From contig CAZQLL010000008.1 of assembly GCA_964594125.1 (NCBI GenBank), forward strand, positions 62,001 to 126,000: a DNA stretch of 64,000 bases, in the 5' to 3' direction. Below the pieces are notes generated by a model, which saw nothing but the letters and a program-made list of their open reading frames with translations, did no database searches and was not told the DNA's origin. How positions within the stretch are numbered: the stretch's first letter is position 1; the number at the start of each line of letters is the position of its first letter. Source of the stretch: CAVRZJ01 sp964594125. GTDB lineage: Bacteria > Acidobacteriota > Thermoanaerobaculia > Thermoanaerobaculales > Thermoanaerobaculaceae. A program made the position numbers and the translations under genes. Shown one piece after another: positions 27,379-36,745 of this stretch.

Positions 27379-29664
27379 GTGCACAGCCGCTTGCGCTCGC
27401 ACCTGGCAGCCGTCTGGCTGCTTGTCGCCGGGTCGGCACTCGCCGGGTTCTCTGGTACCGACCTGTTCCTGCCGATGGTCGGCAGACAAGCCGGCGCCTT
27501 CCCGTCCAACTGGTACACCACCGTCTGGATCTACAACCCCGGCGCCAACGCGGTGACCGCGAGGATCTCCCTGCTCGAGCGCAACACCGCTAACCCCTCG
27601 CCTCCCTTCGTCGACGTCCTCATCGCCCCCGGCGACACCGAGTTGCTCGAGAACGTCGTCGAGACGCTCTTCCACGTCGAGGTGTTCGGCGCGCTGCGGG
27701 TGACCGCGCCGGAGAGACTCGTGGTTACCTCCAGGGTGTACTCCAAGGCCGTGGGAGGCGACGACGCGGATTCGGTCGGCCAGGACTTCGCCGCCGTCCC
27801 CGCCTCGTTCGCCATCGGCGCCGGCGAAAGCACCCAGGTGCTCGGCGTGCACCAGACCCTCCCGGCAGCCCTGTCCGACTTCCGCTTCAACTTCGGCTTC
27901 GTCGAGACCACCGGCCACACGGTGACGGTGCGAGTCACGGCGTTCGACGGCAACAACGTCGATCAGGGCTTCAAGGACTTCACCGTGCGGGAGTTCTCCC
28001 AGCGCCAGGTGGCGTTCAAGGACCACTTCCCCACCGTGTCCACGGAGAACACGCGGCTGAAGGTGGAGGTGATCGCGGGCACCGGCAGGATCATCGCCTA
28101 CGGCTCCGGAATTGCCAACGGCTCCCAGGATCCCACCACGTTCGAGATGCAGTATGCGGACAAGCTCCTCGGCATTGCCACCGTGCAGCACGACGCGACG
28201 CTGGTCGGCGACGGCACGGCGGGGGCGCCGCTCGGTCTGGCCGACGCCGCGGTGACGCTTGCCAAACTCGCCACAACCAACACCCCGGTGCCGGCACCAG
28301 CGAGCGATGTCGCTGCGCTTGCTGCCGGGACACTCAGTGTGCTGACGACCGACGGCAGCGCGCTGTTGTGGCAGCCGGCAGCGATCGGCGACATTACCGC
28401 GGTGAACGCCGGGACAGGTCTGAGCGGCGGCGCCACCTCCGGGGACGCGGTCCTGGGGATCGCCCCTGGCGGTGTCGGCACCGCGCAGCTCACCAACGCC
28501 GCAGTGACCAACGACAAGGTAGCGAGCGGAATCGCGTACGCCAAGCTCAGCGGAGCGCCCTCGTCGCTGCCGCCTTCGGGCGTTGCTGGTGGGGCGCTCT
28601 CGGGGACCTTTCCGAACCCCGGGATCGCAGGCGGCCAGGTGGTCAAGAGTCTTAACGGGCTGAAGGACGACGTCACGCTAGCCGCGACCGGCGCCGTGAC
28701 GCTCACGCCCTCCGGCAACACGCTGACGATCGGATCGAGCGGGCTGGCGCTCCCGTATGCCGGCGCGGCGGGCACATCGGGGGTAGCCTTCGAGGTCTCG
28801 AATTCGTCTACCGGCGTCGGCATCAAGGCCAATTCGACAAACACGGCTGCCATCTGGGGCTACAGCGTGAATAGCAGGGGAGTCTGGAGGCAAGGTGGCG
28901 CCTACGGCGTTCGCGGCGACAGCAGCACCACCGGCGTCCACGGACAAGGCGTTGCGTATGGCGTCTACGGCGCCGCCACCAACTCCGGCGGCTATGGCGT
29001 CTATGGCATCAACAGCACCAGCTCGGGCACGCGCACGTATGGCAGCGGCGGCCTCTATGGCGTCAGGGGTACCACCACCGCCCAGGGGTTCGGCGTCTAT
29101 GGCGACGACAACGGCAACGGAGGCACCGGCGTTTACGGCTCCAGTGTCACCTATGGCGTCTCGGGCTACAGCCCCGCAGGGATCGGGGTCTCCGGCGGCA
29201 GCGACACCGGCTACGGCGTCCAGTGCTTCGGCAACGGCGGTTACACCGGGTCCTGGAGCAACCGCTCGGACGAGCGACTCAAGCAGGGCGTCTCGACGCT
29301 GGTCGACGCGCTCGATGTCGTGCTGGCCCTGCGCGGCGTCAGCTTCACCTGGCGGCGCAACGAGTTCCCCGAGCAGCACCTCAACAACGGCCCGCAGATC
29401 GGCTTCATCGCCCAGGAGGTCGAGCCGATCCTCCCGGAGGTTGTCACCACCGATCCCAAGGGACTCAAGGCGATCGACTACTCCAAGCTCACGCCGGTGC
29501 TCGTCGAGGCGATCAAGAGTCAGCAGGCGATCATCGAGCGGCATGAGAGCAACGAGGCCGGGCTCCGCTCGGCCCTCACCGACATTGCTGCCGAGGTGAG
29601 GCGTCTCAGCGCCGAGGTCGAGGTGCGACAGGGGGAAGGGAGGCGACCCGACCCCGGCCGCTGA
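27379..29664 (+). CDS. Secreted fibre-like protein with C-terminal peptidase S74 (endosialidase chaperone) domain, paralogue B
   Basis: 761 residues from a GTG preceded by GAGGAGG. A signal peptide (cleavage near residue 21, before GFSGTD) leads to the same N-terminal domain and linker as the gene at 24035, with similarity through about residue 420. A Gly-rich GVYG repeat shaft follows (about 490-620). The C-terminal 132 residues are an intramolecular chaperone of the endosialidase type: NRSDERLKQGV with the Ser630-Asp631 self-cleavage site, IGFIAQEVEPILPEVV, and a terminal coiled coil (KSQQAIIERHES). Such domains trimerise the shaft and then cut themselves off. No phage genes are nearby, so a cell-surface or secreted trimeric fibre is likely. 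Confidence 0.8.
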   Translation: MHSRLRSHLAAVWLLVAGSALAGFSGTDLFLPMVGRQAGAFPSNWYTTVWIYNPGANAVTARISLLERNTANPSPPFVDVLIAPGDTELLENVVETLFHVEVFGALRVTAPERLVVTSRVYSKAVGGDDADSVGQDFAAVPASFAIGAGESTQVLGVHQTLPAALSDFRFNFGFVETTGHTVTVRVTAFDGNNVDQGFKDFTVREFSQRQVAFKDHFPTVSTENTRLKVEVIAGTGRIIAYGSGIANGSQDPTTFEMQYADKLLGIATVQHDATLVGDGTAGAPLGLADAAVTLAKLATTNTPVPAPASDVAALAAGTLSVLTTDGSALLWQPAAIGDITAVNAGTGLSGGATSGDAVLGIAPGGVGTAQLTNAAVTNDKVASGIAYAKLSGAPSSLPPSGVAGGALSGTFPNPGIAGGQVVKSLNGLKDDVTLAATGAVTLTPSGNTLTIGSSGLALPYAGAAGTSGVAFEVSNSSTGVGIKANSTNTAAIWGYSVNSRGVWRQGGAYGVRGDSSTTGVHGQGVAYGVYGAATNSGGYGVYGINSTSSGTRTYGSGGLYGVRGTTTAQGFGVYGDDNGNGGTGVYGSSVTYGVSGYSPAGIGVSGGSDTGYGVQCFGNGGYTGSWSNRSDERLKQGVSTLVDALDVVLALRGVSFTWRRNEFPEQHLNNGPQIGFIAQEVEPILPEVVTTDPKGLKAIDYSKLTPVLVEAIKSQQAIIERHESNEAGLRSALTDIAAEVRRLSAEVEVRQGEGRRPDPGR

Positions 29665-29758
29665 AGCGCGGCGGATCCGGGCGCCGCCATTGCTCGCGAC
29701 GAAGCGCCGGCCTGACCGGAATGACGGAGATGGCGCCGCGGTTGTGCAGACGTAGGTC

Positions 29759-32440
29759 ATGAGTCTCAGCACGGGACAAACGCTCGGTTCCTACCGAATC
29801 TCGAGCCGCCTCGGCGCCGGCGGCATGGGCGAGGTGTGGCGTGCGACCGACACGCGCCTCGACCGCGAGGTGGCCCTCAAGGTGCTGCCGGAGGGGTTCG
29901 CGGACGACCCAGAGCGGCACGCCCGCCTCGAGCGCGAGGCGAAGGTGCTGGCGTCGCTCAACCATCCCAGCATCGCGACGCTGTTCGGCATCGAGCACGT
30001 CGGCGGGCAGCACGTGCTTGCGATGGAGCTGGTCGAGGGCGAGGAGCTGACCCGTCTGATCGCGCGCGGGCCGGTCGCCGTGACCGAGACGATCGCCATC
30101 GCCGCCCAGATCGCCGACGCCCTCGAGGCGGCGCACGAGAAGGGGATCGTCCACCGGGATCTCAAGCCAGCCAACGTGAAGGTCCGCACCGACGGCACCG
30201 TCAAGGTGCTCGACTTCGGCCTCGCGAAGGCGTGGGACGAGGACGCGGCCGGCAACGACGCCTCCCACTCCCCGACTCTCACGCACCAATACACCCGCGC
30301 CGGCGTGGTGCTCGGCACCGCGGCGTACATGAGCCCGGAGCAGGCGCGCGGCAAGCCGGTCGACCGGCGTGCCGACATCTGGGCGTTCGGCGCTCTCCTT
30401 TACGAGATGCTGACCGGCCGGCTGGCGTTCCCCGGCGAGACCGTCTCCGACACGATCGCGGCGCTGCTCGCCCGCGAGCCCGACTGGGGCGCACTGCCGG
30501 CCGGCACGCCGGCGCCGCTGCGCCGGCTGCTGCGCCGCTGCCTCGAGAAGGACCCGCGCCGGCGCATGCGCGACATCGGCGACGCCCGGCTCGAGCTGGA
30601 CGAGGCGCGGTCCGCCCCTGCGTCCGAGGAGACGCGGGCGTCCGTTCCTGCCGCGCCGCAGCGGCCCGCGTGGCGAGTGGCCGGCGCGGCGGCGGTCGCC
30701 GGCGTCGCGCTGGCGGGCCTCGCCGCGCTGGCGCTGTGGCCGCGTGGCGCTGGCCAGGAGACGCGCGTGCGGCGGTTCGAGATCTCGGGCGGCACCTTCA
30801 ACGAGGTCGCGAATGCGGCGATCTCCCCCGACGGGCAGGTGATCGCGATGCGCGGCGACACGCTCGGCGGGAAGTTGCTGCTGCGCTCGCTGGACGACTT
30901 CGCGGCGCGGCCGCTGGGGAACTCCACGCGGGCGGTCAATCCCTTCTTCTCACCCGACAGCCGTTCCGTCGCGTTCTTCGGGCCGGATGGGCTGGTGCGG
31001 ACGTCGATCTCGGGAGGTGCGCTGCAGCGCGTCTGCGAGGCCGCCGTCTACGGCAGCGGCGCCTGGGGCCCCGACGGCACCATCGTCTTCGCCGGTGGTC
31101 TCGTGGAGGGCGCGGCGTTCACCGGGCTGATGCGCGTCGCGGCCGAGGGCGGCGCTCCCCGGGTGCTCACGACTCCCGATCCCGCGGCGGGGGAACGCCG
31201 TCACGCCTGGCCGATCTTCCTTCCCGGCGGCGACACCGTCCTCTACACCGTGCTGCTCACCGAGGGCATGCGCATCGACGCGGTTTCGCTCGCCTCGGGG
31301 AAGCGCCTCGGCACGGTCACGGCGGGGGCTCACCCGCGCTACGCGGCCTCCGGCCACCTGCTGTTCTGGGACGGCCGCGACACCAACCTGCTCGCCGCCC
31401 GTTTCGACCCCGCCACGCGCACGCTGGGCGGCGCCGCGGTCACCGTGCTGCCGAGCCTGCCCTCGTTCAGCGACGGCAGACTCGCCTACGACGTCTCGCT
31501 CGACGGGACGCTGATCTTCGGCACGGCGCAGCTCGCGATGGACGCCTTCACCGTGGTCTGGGTCGACCGCGCCGGCCGCGAGAGCCCGCTCCTCGACGAG
31601 CCCGCGAGCTGGACCCAGCCGCGTCTTTCTCCCGACGGCGGGCGGCTCGTCCTGCGGCGCGCGGCGAGCCCGAACTGCGGCCTCTGGATGCTCGACCTCG
31701 AGCGCCGCATGCTGTCGCGGTTCACGACCGCGGGCGACACCCACGATCCCATCTGGTCGCCCGACGGCCGCTGGGTCGTGTTCTCGTGGGCGGGCACGGC
31801 GACGCACGGCATCGTCCGCCAGCCCGCCGACGGCAGCGGCGCTGCCGAACTGCTCGTCGAGAGCGTCGAGCACCGCCTGCTGCCGCGCGCGTTCTCGCCC
31901 GACGGCAGGACGCTGATCGTGGCCACCAGCGACCTGGCGACCAACGGCGCCGACCTCGCGGTCCTCGCCCTCGACGGCACCCGCACGCTCTCGCCGCTGA
32001 TCGCCACGCCGTTCCAGGAGGACCACGCGGCGTTCTCTCCCGACGGCCGTTTCCTCGCCTACACGTCCGACCAGTCCGGCCGCCTAGAGGTCTACGTACG
32101 CCCCTACCCACTGCCGGGCGCGATCGTGCAGGTGTCGAACCACGGCGGTACCGGTCCGCGGTGGTCGAGCGACGGCCGCGAGCTCTTCTACGCCCAGGAG
32201 GACACGCTGATGCGCGTCGCCGTCGACACGCGTGGCGGCTTTCGCGCTTCCGCTCCCGAGCGCCAGCTCGCCGGCAACTATGTCTGGGCGCGACAGAACA
32301 ACCTCGACCTCACCCGCGACGGCGACCGCTTCGTGATGATCCGTCGGCCCGGCGACGCCAGTGCGGTGCCGACGCTGAAGGTCGTCCTCGACTGGTGGCC
32401 GGAGCTCAGTCGGCTTGCGCCGGCGGGATTGCAGTCATGA
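29759..32440 (+). CDS. Transmembrane Ser/Thr protein kinase with PD40 beta-propeller (array kinase 1)
   Basis: 893 residues. The N-terminal Hanks-type kinase has GAGGMGEV (P-loop, residues 19-26), the ATP-anchoring Lys41, catalytic HRDLKPAN (Asp134), DFG (Asp152) and MSPEQARG in the activation segment. A single membrane helix near 306-325 separates it from a C-terminal PD40/TolB-like propeller with repeated SPDGR blades that should lie outside the cytoplasm. The kinase presumably signals in response to something the propeller binds; targets are unknown. It opens the array; its stop overlaps the next ATG as ATGA. No insertion is present in its N-lobe. The 95-bp upstream gap has no clear promoter. 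Confidence 0.92.
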   Translation: MSLSTGQTLGSYRISSRLGAGGMGEVWRATDTRLDREVALKVLPEGFADDPERHARLEREAKVLASLNHPSIATLFGIEHVGGQHVLAMELVEGEELTRLIARGPVAVTETIAIAAQIADALEAAHEKGIVHRDLKPANVKVRTDGTVKVLDFGLAKAWDEDAAGNDASHSPTLTHQYTRAGVVLGTAAYMSPEQARGKPVDRRADIWAFGALLYEMLTGRLAFPGETVSDTIAALLAREPDWGALPAGTPAPLRRLLRRCLEKDPRRRMRDIGDARLELDEARSAPASEETRASVPAAPQRPAWRVAGAAAVAGVALAGLAALALWPRGAGQETRVRRFEISGGTFNEVANAAISPDGQVIAMRGDTLGGKLLLRSLDDFAARPLGNSTRAVNPFFSPDSRSVAFFGPDGLVRTSISGGALQRVCEAAVYGSGAWGPDGTIVFAGGLVEGAAFTGLMRVAAEGGAPRVLTTPDPAAGERRHAWPIFLPGGDTVLYTVLLTEGMRIDAVSLASGKRLGTVTAGAHPRYAASGHLLFWDGRDTNLLAARFDPATRTLGGAAVTVLPSLPSFSDGRLAYDVSLDGTLIFGTAQLAMDAFTVVWVDRAGRESPLLDEPASWTQPRLSPDGGRLVLRRAASPNCGLWMLDLERRMLSRFTTAGDTHDPIWSPDGRWVVFSWAGTATHGIVRQPADGSGAAELLVESVEHRLLPRAFSPDGRTLIVATSDLATNGADLAVLALDGTRTLSPLIATPFQEDHAAFSPDGRFLAYTSDQSGRLEVYVRPYPLPGAIVQVSNHGGTGPRWSSDGRELFYAQEDTLMRVAVDTRGGFRASAPERQLAGNYVWARQNNLDLTRDGDRFVMIRRPGDASAVPTLKVVLDWWPELSRLAPAGLQS

Positions 32441-35247
32441 GCCTCGCTCCCGGCTCCCGTCTCGGCCACTACGAGGTCGTCGCCAAGCTCGGCGAGGGCG
32501 GGATGGGCGAGGTGTGGCACGCGACCGACACGCGACTCGGCCGCCAGGTGGCGCTCAAGCTGCTCCCCGAGGACTTCGTCGTCGACCCCGAGCGCCACGC
32601 CCGCTTCGAGCGCGAGGCCAGAGTGCTCGCCTCGCTGAGTCATCCCAACATCGCCGTGCTCTTCGGCCTCGAGCACCTGCAGGCGATATCCGGTGCCGGC
32701 GAGGGGGCAGGCAAGCTGCCCCCCTACACCACAGGCCCTTCCGCCTCCGACCCGGGCCACGGGCTACGGGCCACGGGCCACGACATGGGGCGCGCCACCG
32801 GCGCGCTCCATGTCCTGGTCATGGAGCTGGTCGAGGGCGAGGACCTGGCGGCACGCGTCGCGCGCGGCCCGCTCCCGGTCGACGAGTCGCTCGCCATCGC
32901 GCTGCAGGTGGCCTCGGCGCTCGAGGCGGCGCACGAGAAGGGGATCGTCCACCGCGACCTCAAGCCCGCCAACGTCGCCGTCACCCCGGACGGCACCGTC
33001 AAGGTGCTCGACTTCGGCCTCGCCAAGGCGTGGGAAGCCGACGCCGGGACCTCCAACCCGTCGCTGTCGCCTACAATCACCTCGCGCAACACTCGCGAGG
33101 GGGTGATCCTCGGCACCGCCGCCTACATGTCGCCGGAGCAGGCGCGCGGCAAGCCCGTCGACCGCAGGACCGACATCTGGGCGTTCGGCTGCCTACTCTA
33201 CGAGATGCTCACCGGCGCCCGGACGTTTGCCGGCGACACCGTCACCGACGTGATCGCCGCCGTCGTCACCCGCGACCCCGATTGGAGCGCGCTGCCGCCG
33301 GTACTCGGTGAGCGCACCCGCGAGGTGCTGCGCCGGTGCCTGGAGAAGGACCCCAAGCGCCGTTTCCGCGACATCGGCGACGTCCGCTTCGAGCTCGAGG
33401 AAGGCCGGAAGCCGAGCGCGGCCGTCCCGAGCACAGCACCGCCGGCGGCCGCGGTTGCCGTCGCGCCGGCACGCGCGGCGCGACGCCCGCTCGCGTGGCT
33501 GGGCGGCGCGGCCGGCGTGCTCGCGCTGGGCACCGCGATCGGCTGGCTGGCCGCGCCGCGCCCCGCCGATCGCCGCGTCGTCGAGTTCGAGCTCCAGTCG
33601 CCCGCCGGCACCGCGTTCTACCTCGACCCCGAGCGGCCCGGCGCCGCCGTCGTGTCGCCGGACGGTGAGGCCGTCGCCTTCACGGCGGAGGCGAAAGGGG
33701 TGGTTCAGCTCTACGTCCGGCCGCTCGCCTCGGCGGCGGCGCGGCCCGTCCCCGGCACAGACGGGGCGCAGTACCCGTTCTGGTCGCCGGACTCGCGCTC
33801 GCTCGGCTACTTCGCCGGGGGCAAGCTGAGAAAGGTGCAGGTCATGGGCAGCGCCAGCCCGCCGGTGACGATCTGCGACGCCGAGGAGGTGAAGGGGGCG
33901 AGCTGGGGTGCGGCCGGCTTGATCGTCTTCGCGCCCAACGCCTCCAGCGTTCTGATGCGGGTCCCGGAGGCGGGCGGCACCCCCGCGGCGACGACGCAGT
34001 TCGACACGACGCTGAACGAGGAGTCGCACCGCCACCCCCGCTTTCTCCCGGACGGCCGGCACTTCCTCTACCTCGCCAGGGTCAACGGCGGCTCGAACGA
34101 GAACGGCGTCATGGTCGGCTCGATCGACGGCGGCCCCGGCACGCTGCTCCTGCGCTCCCCGGCCGCTGCGCAGTACGCCGACGGCCATCTGCTGTTCCTG
34201 CGCGAGGGGACGCTGATGGCGCAGCCGTTCGACGCGTCGCGCCGGCGGCTCTCGGGCGAGGCCGTGCCGGTCGCCGACGGGGTGAGCCTGGTCTCCAACG
34301 CCACCGCGCTCGCCGTGTTCTCGGCCTCGGACGACGGCATCCTCCTCTATCAGTCGGGCGGGACGACGGCGACGCGCAAGCTGGTCTGGCGCGACCGCGA
34401 GGGCCGGGTGACCGGCGCGCTCGGCGACGAGGCCGTGTACTACGACGTCTCGCTCTCGCCGCTGGGCGACCAGGCGGCGGTGACAGTGGCGGGTTCCTCG
34501 GGGGCCGGCGACGTCTGGGTGTACGACATCGCCCGCGCCGTGCGCACCCGGCTGACCTTCGATCCCAGCGACGAGTGGCGCGTCGTCTGGTCGCCGGACT
34601 CGAAGATGCTCGCCTTCGCCTCCGACCGCGCGGGCCACTACGACCTCTACACGCTCGCCGTCGGCGGGTCGCAGCCCGAGGAGCTGCTCTACGCCTCCGA
34701 CAACGTCAAGGTGCCGTGCAGCATCTCACCGGACGGGCGGACGCTGCTCTTTCAGGAGCAAAGCCGCGAGACCGGGTGGGACATCTTCGCGATTCCGCTC
34801 GCTGGCGAGCGCACGCCGCGACTGTTAGTCAGTGCCGCCAGCGACCAGGGCCTGGCGAGCTTCTCGCCGGACGGCCGCTGGGTCGCCTACTCCTCCAACG
34901 AGTCGGGACACCTGGAGGTGTACGTCGCGCCGTTCCCGGGACCCGGCCGCAAGTGGCAGGTCTCCACCCGGGGCGGGTACTGGCCCACCTGGCGCGCGGA
35001 CGGGCGCGAGATCACCTACCTGGACACCGCCGGCACCATCACCACGGTGCCGGTCGAGACGCGCGGCGACGCGTTGAGCGCCGGCATGCCGCAGCCGGCG
35101 TTCCTGCTGCAGCCGCCCGAGACCAACAACTCCCGCTTCACCGTGAGCGCCGACGGCTCGCGGTTCCTCGCGATCGAGCCGGTCCAGGCCCTGGTCCGGC
35201 CGCCGCTCACGGTGGTCGTGAGCTGGACGGCGAGGCTGGCGAAGTGA
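32437..35247 (+). CDS. Transmembrane Ser/Thr kinase-PD40 protein with repeat-encoded N-lobe insertion (array kinase 2)
   Basis: 936 residues. Kinase motifs: GEGGMGEV (19-26), Lys41, HRD with Asp174, DFG with Asp192; membrane helix about 351-372; PD40 propeller to the end. About 40 extra residues (roughly 82-124) separate GLEH from HVLVMEL, between strands beta4 and beta5. The insertion is rich in Gly/Pro/His and encoded by a hairpin, four heptamers and a terminal inverted repeat. Apart from the insertion, its kinase domain is closest to the one at 53947, which has no insertion. All catalytic residues are kept, so activity is expected. It is translationally coupled to kinase 1 by ATGA. Confidence 0.92.
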   Translation: MSLAPGSRLGHYEVVAKLGEGGMGEVWHATDTRLGRQVALKLLPEDFVVDPERHARFEREARVLASLSHPNIAVLFGLEHLQAISGAGEGAGKLPPYTTGPSASDPGHGLRATGHDMGRATGALHVLVMELVEGEDLAARVARGPLPVDESLAIALQVASALEAAHEKGIVHRDLKPANVAVTPDGTVKVLDFGLAKAWEADAGTSNPSLSPTITSRNTREGVILGTAAYMSPEQARGKPVDRRTDIWAFGCLLYEMLTGARTFAGDTVTDVIAAVVTRDPDWSALPPVLGERTREVLRRCLEKDPKRRFRDIGDVRFELEEGRKPSAAVPSTAPPAAAVAVAPARAARRPLAWLGGAAGVLALGTAIGWLAAPRPADRRVVEFELQSPAGTAFYLDPERPGAAVVSPDGEAVAFTAEAKGVVQLYVRPLASAAARPVPGTDGAQYPFWSPDSRSLGYFAGGKLRKVQVMGSASPPVTICDAEEVKGASWGAAGLIVFAPNASSVLMRVPEAGGTPAATTQFDTTLNEESHRHPRFLPDGRHFLYLARVNGGSNENGVMVGSIDGGPGTLLLRSPAAAQYADGHLLFLREGTLMAQPFDASRRRLSGEAVPVADGVSLVSNATALAVFSASDDGILLYQSGGTTATRKLVWRDREGRVTGALGDEAVYYDVSLSPLGDQAAVTVAGSSGAGDVWVYDIARAVRTRLTFDPSDEWRVVWSPDSKMLAFASDRAGHYDLYTLAVGGSQPEELLYASDNVKVPCSISPDGRTLLFQEQSRETGWDIFAIPLAGERTPRLLVSAASDQGLASFSPDGRWVAYSSNESGHLEVYVAPFPGPGRKWQVSTRGGYWPTWRADGREITYLDTAGTITTVPVETRGDALSAGMPQPAFLLQPPETNNSRFTVSADGSRFLAIEPVQALVRPPLTVVVSWTARLAK
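32680..32812 (+). repeat. In-frame heptamer/hairpin insertion in array kinase 2
   Basis: Parts in order: inverted repeat GGGGGCAG / CTGCCCCC (32703-32723, 5-nt loop); four GGGCCAC-type heptamers (32754-32781, one with a C-to-T change); GAC; then a 13-bp inverted repeat with one mismatch and a 3-nt loop (32784-32796 / 32800-32812), whose right arm runs into the conserved kinase sequence. A CTGCCCCCCTACACCAC stretch is shared in near form with the insertion near 47711. Confidence 0.8.
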
Positions 35248-35272
35248 GCGGCCGCGCGCGGCCGGACCGCCG

Positions 35273-36742
35273 ATGACGCTCGCTCCCGGCACGCGGCTCG
35301 GCCACTACCAGGTGGTCGGCAAGATCGGCGCCGGCGGCATGGGCGTGGTCTGGCGCGCCAGTGACACCAAGCTCGGTCGCGACGTGGCGCTCAAGGTGCT
35401 GCCGGCGGAGATGACCACCGACCCCGATCGCATCGAGCGCTTCCAGCGCGAGGCGAGGGCGCTCGCCGCACTCGACCACCCCGGCATCGTCACGGTGTAC
35501 TCGGTCGAGCACACCGAGGGCGTTCACTTCCTCACGATGCAGCTCGTCGAGGGGCAGCCGCTCGACCGCATCATCCCCGCGGAAGGCCTGCCGCTCGAAC
35601 GGATCGTGACGATCGCGACCGCCCTCGCCGAGGCGCTGTCCGCCGCGCACGAGCGCGGCATCGTCCACCGCGATCTCAAGCCGTCGAACGTGATGGTGAG
35701 CTCGGACGGCCGCGTCAAGGTCCTCGACTTCGGTCTGGCGAAGGTGTCGGAGCCGGGGACGGAGCCGGAGGCGACCGTCTCGCACGTGCTGACGCAGGCG
35801 GGCGCGGTGATGGGGACGATGCCGTACATGTCGCCGGAACAGGTGTCGGGACGCCCGGTGGACCAGCGGACGGACGTCTTCGCGCTCGGCGTGATCCTCT
35901 ACGAGATGGCGACGGGCCGGCGTCCGTTCCACGGCGCGTCTTCGGCCGAGCTCGTCTCGGCGATCATGCGCGACACGCCGGCGGGCGTCGCTGACCTGCG
36001 GGCCGACGTGCCGCCCGCGCTGGCGCGCGTCATCGGGCGCTGCCTGGAGAAGGACCCGCGCAAGCGGATGCAGACCGCGCGCGACGTCGGCAACGAGCTC
36101 GCCGACCTCGCCCCCTCGGCGGCGCCGCCGCGGAGCGCGGCGCCCGACTCCGGCGCCTCCCGGGTGGAAGAGGGGTTCCGGATCGCCGTGCTGCCGTTCA
36201 GGTACACCGGGGGCAACGCCGACCTAACGTCCCTCGCCGAGGGATTGACCGAGGAGATCGTCACCGGCCTGGCTCGCTTTTCGTACCTTCGAGTGATCGC
36301 GCACGGCTCGATCGCACGCCATGCCGGTGAAACAGCGGATGTTCGCGCGGCAGGCAACGCGCTGGGCGCGCGCTACGTGATGGAAGGGAGTCTGCGCCAG
36401 GCCGGAGCGAAGCTGCGTCTGGCGGTGCAGCTCGTCGACACCACGTCGGGCGCCCATCTGTGGGCCGAGAACTACGAGCGCACGTTCAGTCCCGACGCCC
36501 TCTTCGAGCTGCAGGACGAGCTGGTTCCGCGGATCGTGTCGACGGTGGCTGATCAGAACGGCATCCTGACTCGCCGGATGAGCGCGACGCTGCGCGGCAA
36601 GAGTGAAGACGCCCTGACACCGCACGAGGCCGTGCTCCGCGCCTTCAGCTACTTCGAGCGTGTGACTCCCGACGAGCACCTGGTCGTGAGACGAATTCTC
36701 GAGCGCGCCGTCCGCCACGCTCCGGACCACGCCGACGCCTAG
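35273..36742 (+). CDS. Soluble Ser/Thr kinase with TolB-like domain, N-terminal part of an amber-interrupted fusion
   Basis: 489 residues up to a TAG at 36740-36742. The kinase is complete: GAGGMGVV (19-26), Lys41, HRDLKPSN (Asp134), DFG (Asp152), MSPEQVSG. It then passes directly, with no membrane helix, into a TolB-like domain (about 302-440) with IAVLPFRY and EGLTEEIVTGLARFSYL, as found in TPR/adenylate-cyclase-type regulators. The frame continues unchanged after the TAG into the gene at 36746. Comparison with the internal repeat, where the same place reads NADCWAMLS, shows TAG stands for a Trp TGG. The product may be a truncated but active kinase. Confidence 0.88.
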   Translation: MTLAPGTRLGHYQVVGKIGAGGMGVVWRASDTKLGRDVALKVLPAEMTTDPDRIERFQREARALAALDHPGIVTVYSVEHTEGVHFLTMQLVEGQPLDRIIPAEGLPLERIVTIATALAEALSAAHERGIVHRDLKPSNVMVSSDGRVKVLDFGLAKVSEPGTEPEATVSHVLTQAGAVMGTMPYMSPEQVSGRPVDQRTDVFALGVILYEMATGRRPFHGASSAELVSAIMRDTPAGVADLRADVPPALARVIGRCLEKDPRKRMQTARDVGNELADLAPSAAPPRSAAPDSGASRVEEGFRIAVLPFRYTGGNADLTSLAEGLTEEIVTGLARFSYLRVIAHGSIARHAGETADVRAAGNALGARYVMEGSLRQAGAKLRLAVQLVDTTSGAHLWAENYERTFSPDALFELQDELVPRIVSTVADQNGILTRRMSATLRGKSEDALTPHEAVLRAFSYFERVTPDEHLVVRRILERAVRHAPDHADA

Positions 36743-36745
36743 GCG

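Noticed and set aside
24035..29664. Fibre-like genes as part of a prophage
   Set aside because: Both proteins have secretion leaders, and no terminase, capsid, tail-tube, integrase or lysis gene is nearby.
29836..32436. Continuous frame joined upstream to array kinase 2, suggesting an 1803-residue protein
   Set aside because: The first 867 codons are an out-of-frame shadow of kinase 1; the real start is the ATG at 32437 in the ATGA overlap.
32754..32781. Tandem repeats as a CRISPR array
   Set aside because: Units are seven bases, directly adjacent without spacers, and inside a coding frame; no cas genes are present.
36740..36742. TAG read as pyrrolysine or programmed readthrough
   Set aside because: No pyrrolysine genes are in view, and the homologous repeat position is a plain Trp codon, so a point mutation is the simpler reading.
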